Assembly: GCA_902783735.1 (NCBI GenBank)
Contig: CACZSE010000281.1
Location: 1-12,599 of the forward strand
DNA length: 12,599 nucleotides
Direction: 5' to 3'
Source: an uncultured Lachnospiraceae bacterium
GTDB taxonomy: Bacteria; Bacillota; Clostridia; Lachnospirales; Lachnospiraceae
Shown here: piece after piece, positions 7,630 through 12,599 of the stretch
Position numbering within the stretch: position 1 is the stretch's first letter
Layout: the number at the start of each line of letters is the position of its first letter
Program-made: the position numbers and the translations under genes
The notes under the pieces: model-generated
What the model was told of the DNA's origin: nothing
Databases searched by the model: none
Seen by the model: the letters and a program-made list of their open reading frames with translations, nothing else

Positions 7630-9075
7630 ATGAGCAAACTGAGATCGTTTATAAATCCCAATATCAATAAGAGTGATGCGCAAAGGAATTCTGTCAGATC
7701 CATTCATCCCTTTATCATGATGGTGATACTTTTGCTGTTTTTCTTTGTGCTGTCATACATCGTTCCGGCAGGACAGTATGAACGTATCATGACCGAAGAG
7801 GGTACGGCTCTGATAGATCCCGACAGTTTTATGTATATACAGAGAACTCCTGTCTCAGTGGCTCAATTGCTTTTGTCTGTAACATTGGGCCTGCAGAGAG
7901 GCTCTTCAATAATCTTCTTTCTCCTTATAATAGGAGGAATGTTCTCGGTACTTAATTCTACGTCTGCCATAAGCGTAAGTATCGCAAATGTTCTGAAACG
8001 TCTTGGCAAAAAACAGTTTCTTATCGTTCCGTTACTGATGATCTTTTTCGGATGCGGATCGGCTTTTTGCGGAAACTTCGAAGAGTTTCTTGTGTTTATT
8101 CCGCTTATACTCGCAATATGTATAACCATAGGCTATGATTCGCTTACGGCAGTAGGTATAGTATTCTTATCGGCGGCCGTTGGATACGGAGGCAGTATCA
8201 CAAACTCCTTTACCGTCGGGACGGCTCAGGAGATAGCAGGCCTTCCCAGGTTTTCGGGTATGGATCTGCGTATTGTGCTGTTTATTGTTCTTTTAAGCGT
8301 TTCCATCATATATGTGTTATGGTATTCACGCATTGTCAAAAAAACTCCTAAATACAGCAGTGTTTATGAGTTCGATGCAAAATATAATCAGAACAAAAAA
8401 TTAGACCTCGAAAAAGTAAATGCTCTTTCCCCTCGACAGACCCTTGTTTTGACAGTCTTCATAGGAGGTATTGTTTTCTCGGTATGGGGTATCATCACTC
8501 AGGGATTCTATGTAGACGAGCTTGCGGCAATATTCCTTGCGATCGGCGTGATCGGAGGATTTATAGGTGGATTGAAGCCCTCAGAGATATGTAAAGGTTT
8601 TGAAAAAGGCTTCAAGGATATGATCCTTCCCGCAATAATGATCGGACTGGCCAATTCAATAATCGTGATCCTGGAAGATGCAAATGTTATGGATATCTTC
8701 CTTCACACTCTTGCATCAGGCTTAGACAAATTCCCCCCCGGACTAATGGCTTGCGGAATGTTCTTTGCTCACAGCGTTTTCAACGTGGTCATCCCTTCAG
8801 GAAGTGCTCAGGCAAAGGCTACCATTCCTCTTATGGTACCTATCGCCGACAGCATTGGGATTACTCGCCAGACTGCAGTGCTTGCTTATCAGCTTGGAGA
8901 TGCTTTTACAAATGTTCTGGCTCCTACCGGCGGCGAGATACTTGCTGCTTTGGCGATCTGTCGGATTCCCTTCGGCAAATGGTTAAGATTCCTTATCCCG
9001 ATATTTGTCATCTGGTGTATTATTGCTCTCATATTCCTTGTATATGCCACGCAAACGGCGTATGGACCTATGTGA
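7630..9075 (+). CDS. YfcC/DcuC-family membrane carrier (C4-dicarboxylate or amino-acid type)
   Basis: A 481-residue polytopic transporter of the YfcC group (DcuC-like, PF03606 type). The family is linked to C4-dicarboxylate or basic amino-acid exchange, but most members have no proven substrate. After a soluble N-terminus a first span begins near PFIMMVILLLFFF, followed by many hydrophobic segments (roughly 11-13). Family-typical pieces are the first-half loop GGSITNSFTVGTAQEIAGLP and its second-half counterparts VIPSGSAQAKATIPLMVP and ITRQTAVLAYQLGDAFTN. These two hairpins probably form the substrate site. It begins 33 bp after the HD-GYP sensor with no promoter between, so the two are likely co-transcribed. 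No terminator is visible before the next promoter. The family call is firm; the substrate is open. Confidence 0.9.
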   Translation: MSKLRSFINPNINKSDAQRNSVRSIHPFIMMVILLLFFFVLSYIVPAGQYERIMTEEGTALIDPDSFMYIQRTPVSVAQLLLSVTLGLQRGSSIIFFLLIIGGMFSVLNSTSAISVSIANVLKRLGKKQFLIVPLLMIFFGCGSAFCGNFEEFLVFIPLILAICITIGYDSLTAVGIVFLSAAVGYGGSITNSFTVGTAQEIAGLPRFSGMDLRIVLFIVLLSVSIIYVLWYSRIVKKTPKYSSVYEFDAKYNQNKKLDLEKVNALSPRQTLVLTVFIGGIVFSVWGIITQGFYVDELAAIFLAIGVIGGFIGGLKPSEICKGFEKGFKDMILPAIMIGLANSIIVILEDANVMDIFLHTLASGLDKFPPGLMACGMFFAHSVFNVVIPSGSAQAKATIPLMVPIADSIGITRQTAVLAYQLGDAFTNVLAPTGGEILAALAICRIPFGKWLRFLIPIFVIWCIIALIFLVYATQTAYGPM

Positions 9076-9085
9076 CATGTTTTAT

Positions 9086-9114
9086 TTGATTATTGCATTG
9101 TTTTTATTTATAAT
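9086..9114 (+). promoter_or_regulatory. Promoter of the Na+/phosphate cotransporter gene
   Basis: TTGATT (9086-9091) and a consensus TATAAT (9109-9114) are separated by 17 bp. The predicted start is near 9121, about 32 nt before the ATG at 9153. This is the closest match to consensus among the plus-strand promoters here and gives the gene its own control despite a gap of only 77 bp. Confidence 0.75.
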
Positions 9115-9152
9115 CAGATTTGGTGTCAATAATGGTCTGAAGGAGAATAGTA

Positions 9153-10946
9153 ATGCAATATGTATTCAATGTGATCTCATTACTTGGCGGACTTGCCATG
9201 TTCCTTTACGGAATGCGCTTAATGGGCAATAATCTTAAGGAAGGCTCGTCCGGGACGATGAAGGTTGTCATGAGTAAAGCAACCGACAGTTATATCAAAG
9301 CCTTTCTTTTGGGAATAGGTGTAACTGCCATTATCCAGTCATCCACCGCCACAATAGTTATCACCTCCGGCCTCGTTGCAGCCGGTATCATCTCTTTAGA
9401 TCAATCGCTGGGCATCATAATAGGTGCCAACGTCGGAACAACCGTTACAGGTCAGATCATCAGACTATTGGATGTTGAAGCTGAATCAGGTTCATTTTTA
9501 AGATTCTTTCAACCCTCAACTCTAGCCCCTCTCGCACTTATCGTGGGCGTAGCGCTTATCATGTTTTTCAAGTTTTCAAGATCAGACAGACTGGGAGGTA
9601 TCGCAGTCGGATTCGGTATACTCTTTTCCGGCCTGCTTAACATGACGGGTGCTGTCAACGATTTTGCAAACGGAGGCTTTATAGAAAAAATATTCATAAG
9701 CATGGGAGACAATCCGATCATAGGTTATCTCTCCGGTGCCGGCGTTGCCTTTATACTGCAAAGTTCTTCGGCAACCATAGGTATATTGCAGGCTTTCTCA
9801 ATGGCCTGGGGCATACCTTTTCGGACCATATACATTGTACTGGTAGGAGTATATCTCGGTGATTGCGTGACTACCGCCATTGTTTGTTCAATAGGTGCCA
9901 ACAGTGAAGCCAAACGTGTCGGTATGGTTAATATTCTGTTTAATCTGTGCAAGTCGGCACTGGTTATCATAGTAGTAACGATCGTTCATCATACAGGACT
10001 TTTGGACAATCTTTGGCTTCGTCCTTTAAGCTCCGGCGGCATTGCAAATACAAATTCGGTCTTCAATCTCGGTTGCGCAATAGTACTTTTGCCAACCGTC
10101 GGTCTTCTTGTCAGATTGTCAAAAAAGATCATTAAAGACGAACCTCAGGAAACCAGCAAATACGCCGACAAGATCACCGCTCTTAATCCGGTATTCTTTT
10201 CCATGCCCGCAATAGCACTTAACAGTTGCTATGATGTTTTAAATATCATGCAGTCTTCCTCATATAAGAGTATAGATAAAGCTTTTGATCTTATTACCGA
10301 ATTTAATGAGGAAATATATGATGAGATTCTGAAAGAAGAAGAAAATATTGATATGCTGACCGATAAAGTAGACAATTATCTTGTTCAGATGTCTCCACAT
10401 ATAACAGAAGATCACTTTATCCAGATCCTTACACAGTATCATAAACTTGTTTCCGAATTTGAACATCTTGGAGACTATGCGGTACATCTTGCAGAGACCG
10501 CAAAGAGACTGCATGATGAAGATGTAGAACTTTCAGCCATGGCTCAAAAGGAGCTGTCTTTGATACGACTCTTACTCAATTCGATCATGGATCATGCAAA
10601 GACCGCATTTGAAAAAAGAGACTCCGATGCGGCATATCACATCGAGCCTCTTGAAGAAGTAATGGATGATCTTTCAAACACGCTTCACGATAATCATCTG
10701 AAGCGTTTAAGAGAAGGAAAATGCAGCGTACGCGCCGGTATCATGTTCTTAGAGATCCTTACCAATGCATGCCGCATATCTGATACATGTTCCAATGTGG
10801 GTGTAGCAACAATACTGCGTGTATATCCGGAACGAGCCAGTCAGGCGCACTCTTACATATCATCTCTCCATCAGGGAGATGACGAACAATACAACGAAGA
10901 GTATCAAAAAGCTCACGATCTGTACTTCAGACAGCTGACAGATTGA
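9153..10946 (+). CDS. Na+/phosphate cotransporter with PhoU-like C-terminal domain
   Basis: Predicted sodium-dependent phosphate transporter of the bacterial NptA/YjbB type (597 aa). The membrane half (about 1-325) holds the two inverted Na_Pi_cotrans repeats, each marked by a QSS motif: QSSTATIVITSG (62-73) and QSSSATIGI (203-211). Each is followed by a glycine-rich hairpin: GANVGTT (91-97) and GDCVTTA (about 236-242), where the usual asparagine of the second copy is an aspartate. The cytosolic part (about 345-590) is helical, with charged heptad-like stretches and repeated LI.E.NEEIYDEIL-type patterns typical of PhoU domains. AAGGAG (9140-9145) lies 7 nt before the ATG. It has its own promoter and ends only 21 bp from the stop of a convergent gene. 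Substrate is assigned by family; some relatives may act mainly in phosphate signalling or export. Confidence 0.95.
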   Translation: MQYVFNVISLLGGLAMFLYGMRLMGNNLKEGSSGTMKVVMSKATDSYIKAFLLGIGVTAIIQSSTATIVITSGLVAAGIISLDQSLGIIIGANVGTTVTGQIIRLLDVEAESGSFLRFFQPSTLAPLALIVGVALIMFFKFSRSDRLGGIAVGFGILFSGLLNMTGAVNDFANGGFIEKIFISMGDNPIIGYLSGAGVAFILQSSSATIGILQAFSMAWGIPFRTIYIVLVGVYLGDCVTTAIVCSIGANSEAKRVGMVNILFNLCKSALVIIVVTIVHHTGLLDNLWLRPLSSGGIANTNSVFNLGCAIVLLPTVGLLVRLSKKIIKDEPQETSKYADKITALNPVFFSMPAIALNSCYDVLNIMQSSSYKSIDKAFDLITEFNEEIYDEILKEEENIDMLTDKVDNYLVQMSPHITEDHFIQILTQYHKLVSEFEHLGDYAVHLAETAKRLHDEDVELSAMAQKELSLIRLLLNSIMDHAKTAFEKRDSDAAYHIEPLEEVMDDLSNTLHDNHLKRLREGKCSVRAGIMFLEILTNACRISDTCSNVGVATILRVYPERASQAHSYISSLHQGDDEQYNEEYQKAHDLYFRQLTD

Positions 10947-10967
10947 TACCCGTATCAGGCATAAAGC

Positions 10968-11255
10968 TTAACACTTTTCGTAGCGCTGGAATATTTTGTC
11001 CGAACCGCACACATGCTTTGTTCCGTCGTCGTCTACTATAACATAATCTCCTTCTTCTATGAAGGTACGACCACGCTTGTGTGTGATGTAGGGACATACA
11101 ACAATACCATTGTCTCTTTTTACCTTTATCAGTCTGTCGGTCACTATCCATATCTTGGTGACTACATCCGAAAAAGGCTCCCAGCCATCTTCAAGTCCGC
11201 TTCCTACTTTGTACTCATAAACTTCTGCTTCGATCGGAGTTCTTTTACATCTCAT
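10968..11255 (-). CDS. Small phage-like protein of unknown function (95 aa)
   Basis: No enzymatic function is recognised. The product has the layout of small proteins often encoded in phages of Firmicutes. The start is KRTPIEAEVYEY (phage relatives often begin with a basic residue, then KPI.VEA..Y), followed by an EDGW segment. A VCPYITHKRGRTFIEEGDYVIVDDDGTKHV stretch (about 53-82; here from Val53) resembles the typical 'I.T.EG...V..GDYII.G..GE' core, and the end is an aromatic IFQRYEKC where relatives have IFE.TYE. Four cysteines are present (3, 54, 83, 95). The ribosome binding site AAGGAGGTG (11262-11270) is the strongest in the window, 6 nt before ATG, and a promoter lies at 11319-11347, so the gene looks genuinely expressed. 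No other phage gene is nearby. The family resemblance is recalled, not searched. Confidence 0.72.
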   Translation of the reverse strand: MRCKRTPIEAEVYEYKVGSGLEDGWEPFSDVVTKIWIVTDRLIKVKRDNGIVVCPYITHKRGRTFIEEGDYVIVDDDGTKHVCGSDKIFQRYEKC

Positions 11256-11261
11256 AGGTTA

Positions 11262-11270
11262 CACCTCCTT
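11262..11270 (-). promoter_or_regulatory. Extended ribosome binding site of the 95-aa gene
   Basis: On the minus strand AAGGAGGTG is a nine-base match to the anti-Shine-Dalgarno sequence, 6 nt before the ATG at 11255. It confirms this start and strand for a gene that would otherwise be easy to dismiss as a short open frame. Confidence 0.85.
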
Positions 11271-11318
11271 GGGATGATCAATTATAAGGGACTGATCGTA
11301 TATCATTCTTATACTTTT

Positions 11319-11347
11319 ATTATAACCGCCAAACAAATACACTTCAA
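11319..11347 (-). promoter_or_regulatory. Promoter of the 95-aa phage-like gene
   Basis: On the minus strand TTGAAG (11342-11347) and TATAAT (11319-11324) are separated by 17 bp. The predicted start is near 11312, giving a leader of about 57 nt. The element begins 12 bp past the YitT stop, so the small gene can be expressed independently. A second TATAAT lies at 11281-11286 but has no usable -35. Confidence 0.65.
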
Positions 11348-11359
11348 GCATGTTAAAAG

Positions 11360-12196
11360 CTATCTGAGTATCTCGTCTATAGTTGATACGGTACTGAATG
11401 TACCTTTATTTGCAGCGATTATCTCCTTCATCTTTTGAAGTTCAAAATAGTTTACATAACATATCAAGGTCTTGTTTTCTCCTGCTATGGCTCCCACAGA
11501 ATCCATAATGGTACAGGTTTTATTAAGCTCCTGTTTTATCGCCTTTATAAGATCATCGGGCTTCTTGGTAATTATTGTTACCTGCTTGATAGCCTCAAAA
11601 TGATCGGTAAAGTGATCTATGATCGCTGTTGCGATCACATATACCAAAAGACTGAGCAATGCACTGTTTCTGTTGATCAAAAAGAATACTGCCGCATAAA
11701 CACAGGCATTGAAGCCTATAAGTATGTAGGTCATGCTGAAGTTTTTGCCCGTCACGTCGGAAATCTTCTTTACAATGATATTGGCAAATATCTCCGAGCC
11801 GTCTATACATCCGCCATGTCTCAGAATAAGTGAAAGACCGGCCCCTAACACAGCTCCTCCGAAAACAACCGCCAGGAAGTGTTCCGTGTTTAATTCGAAG
11901 GGCATCTTTTCAAACAGATCTATACCGACAGTATAGACCAAAGATCCCGTAAGAGCTTTTATACCAAAGCGCTTTCCCAGGATAAGTATACCGGCTATGA
12001 TAAAAGGAAGGAATACAATAAAGACACAAGCCGATAAAGAAAACCCGGTCAGCTTACTTATGATGATGGCAACTCCGGCGGTTCCGTAATCTATGGCATC
12101 ATTCGGCAAAAGAATGCATGCTACGGAGAAACTTGCCATAAGAGCACCGACAGTTATCATCAAAAATGAAAAAACATGTTCCAGTATTTTATTCAT
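11360..12196 (-). CDS. YitT-family membrane protein with DUF2179 domain
   Basis: Membrane protein of unproven function (278 aa), the common length for this family. Five or six hydrophobic segments fill residues 8-195, including ITVGALMASFSVACILLP (14-31) and the glycine-rich GGAVLGAGLSLILRHGG (113-129) with the family's GG-(x)-DGSEI turn at 128-136. The soluble C-terminal domain (about 204-278, DUF2179) has the usual beta-strand start KQVTIIT, the GAIAGENKTLICYV core and an alpha-helical end. The ATG overlaps the stop of the upstream AI-2E gene (ATGAATAA, 12196-12189), and AGGAAA lies 6 nt upstream, so translation is probably coupled. No clear hairpin terminator follows the stop. Confidence 0.93.
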   Translation of the reverse strand: MNKILEHVFSFLMITVGALMASFSVACILLPNDAIDYGTAGVAIIISKLTGFSLSACVFIVFLPFIIAGILILGKRFGIKALTGSLVYTVGIDLFEKMPFELNTEHFLAVVFGGAVLGAGLSLILRHGGCIDGSEIFANIIVKKISDVTGKNFSMTYILIGFNACVYAAVFFLINRNSALLSLLVYVIATAIIDHFTDHFEAIKQVTIITKKPDDLIKAIKQELNKTCTIMDSVGAIAGENKTLICYVNYFELQKMKEIIAANKGTFSTVSTIDEILR

Positions 12197-12599
12197 GACT
12201 TATTTCCTGTTTTTCCTCTATAGGTTCTGTTTTTTTGTCTTTTTTATCGCTGTATGTCAGAAGCCTCTTCTTTTCCAAGCTGGCAAGTATGTAATCTCTG
12301 TAGATGAAATCTATAATGGCTGCAAAAGGAATAGAAAGCAGGATTCCGATCACTCCGAACATCTTTCCACCTACTATTATCGTAATGAGGATAAGTAACC
12401 CCGATACTCCCAGCGAATTGCCGAACAGCTTCGGTTTAATAACATAACCATCGATCGTTTGAAGAATAAGTGCAAATATTATAAATGCCAGTGAATGCCA
12501 CGGATTTACCAGAATAAGTATGAACGCTCCCAAAACACCGCCAATAACGGGTCCGAATGTAGGGATCAGATTGGTGACAGCTACAACAACAGATATCAA
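12189..12599 (-). CDS. AI-2E-family transporter, C-terminal part (cut by window edge)
   Basis: The last 136 codons of a polytopic membrane protein of the AI-2E/YdiK-PerM family (PF01594 type). The family includes TqsA, an autoinducer-2 exporter, and Na+/H+ antiporter-like members; the substrate cannot be inferred. The visible part has the family signature NLIPTFGPVIGG, then the TIDGYVIKPKLFGNSLGVSGL segment, the VGGKMFGVIGILLSIP hairpin, and a charged cytosolic tail rich in K and E (KKDKKTEPIEEKQ). The frame stays open to the window end. The first codon here is TTG and is most likely an internal leucine, not a start. It is upstream of and overlaps the YitT gene, forming an operon with it. Confidence 0.92.
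   Translation of the reverse strand: MISVVVAVTNLIPTFGPVIGGVLGAFILILVNPWHSLAFIIFALILQTIDGYVIKPKLFGNSLGVSGLLILITIIVGGKMFGVIGILLSIPFAAIIDFIYRDYILASLEKKRLLTYSDKKDKKTEPIEEKQEISHE

Noticed and set aside
10944..10957. TGATACCCGTATCA palindrome as a terminator of the Na+/phosphate cotransporter gene
   Set aside because: The loop would be too tight and no T run follows on either strand.
10927..11151. Alternative 74-residue minus-strand frame over the 95-aa gene
   Set aside because: The 95-aa frame has the strong AAGGAGGTG site and family-like sequence; this one has neither and is rich in Arg, Cys and His.
11276..11297. GATCA/TGATC inverted repeat in the leader of the 95-aa gene
   Set aside because: The arms are only 5 bp around the self-complementary GATC, 12 nt apart, so chance is the simplest explanation.
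11013..11438. Open frame of 141 residues on the plus strand
   Set aside because: It is antisense to the 95-aa gene and the YitT gene, with no ribosome binding site or plausible domain.

Overview
The window looks like chromosomal DNA from a low-to-moderate-GC anaerobic Firmicute, most likely a clostridium of the Lachnospiraceae type (Butyrivibrio-like). This is inferred from gene content (a long PPi-dependent phosphofructokinase, ThrH, a YfcC carrier, YitT, and an extracytoplasmic propeller joined to HD-GYP), from strong AAGGAG ribosome binding sites and from sigma-A-type promoters. No sequence search was possible. I see no tRNA, rRNA, CRISPR array, insertion sequence or origin.

Left part (1-3215). 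The tail of an unrecognised plus-strand gene ends at 68. It faces a two-gene minus-strand operon that starts from an extended -10 promoter at about 3097-3122: pfp (PPi-dependent 6-phosphofructokinase, 3042-1378), then malic enzyme (1358-204), closed by a hairpin terminator at 157-190. The pair joins glycolytic flux to malate/pyruvate and NAD(P)H supply.

Middle (3043-4500). thrH (plus) diverges from pfp and has its own promoter. It converges on a small SCP2-type lipid-binding protein gene (minus). The two share a strong bidirectional terminator at 3885-3922. The SCP2 promoter is bracketed by a perfect 10-bp inverted repeat, a candidate operator.

Right of centre (4501-10946). Three plus-strand genes follow. 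The first is a 1031-residue membrane sensor with about 14 propeller blades, a Y_Y_Y domain, one membrane span and an intact HD-GYP c-di-GMP phosphodiesterase domain. The second is a YfcC/DcuC-family carrier only 33 bp downstream, whose true start is 7630. The third is a Na+/phosphate cotransporter with a PhoU-like tail, driven by its own near-consensus promoter. A sensor that breaks down c-di-GMP, apparently co-transcribed with a carboxylate or amino-acid carrier, is the most interesting unit here. Its ligand is unknown.

Right end (10968-12599, minus strand). A 95-residue protein resembling small phage-encoded proteins sits alone behind its own promoter. Upstream are a YitT-family membrane protein and the 3' part of an AI-2E-family transporter, whose reading frames overlap by 8 nt (ATGAATAA). 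No intergenic gap exceeds 300 bases. Most of the window is ordinary core genome. I found no convincing wholly new system; the best leads are the propeller/HD-GYP plus carrier unit, the stand-alone phage-like gene and the inverted repeat around the SCP2 promoter.
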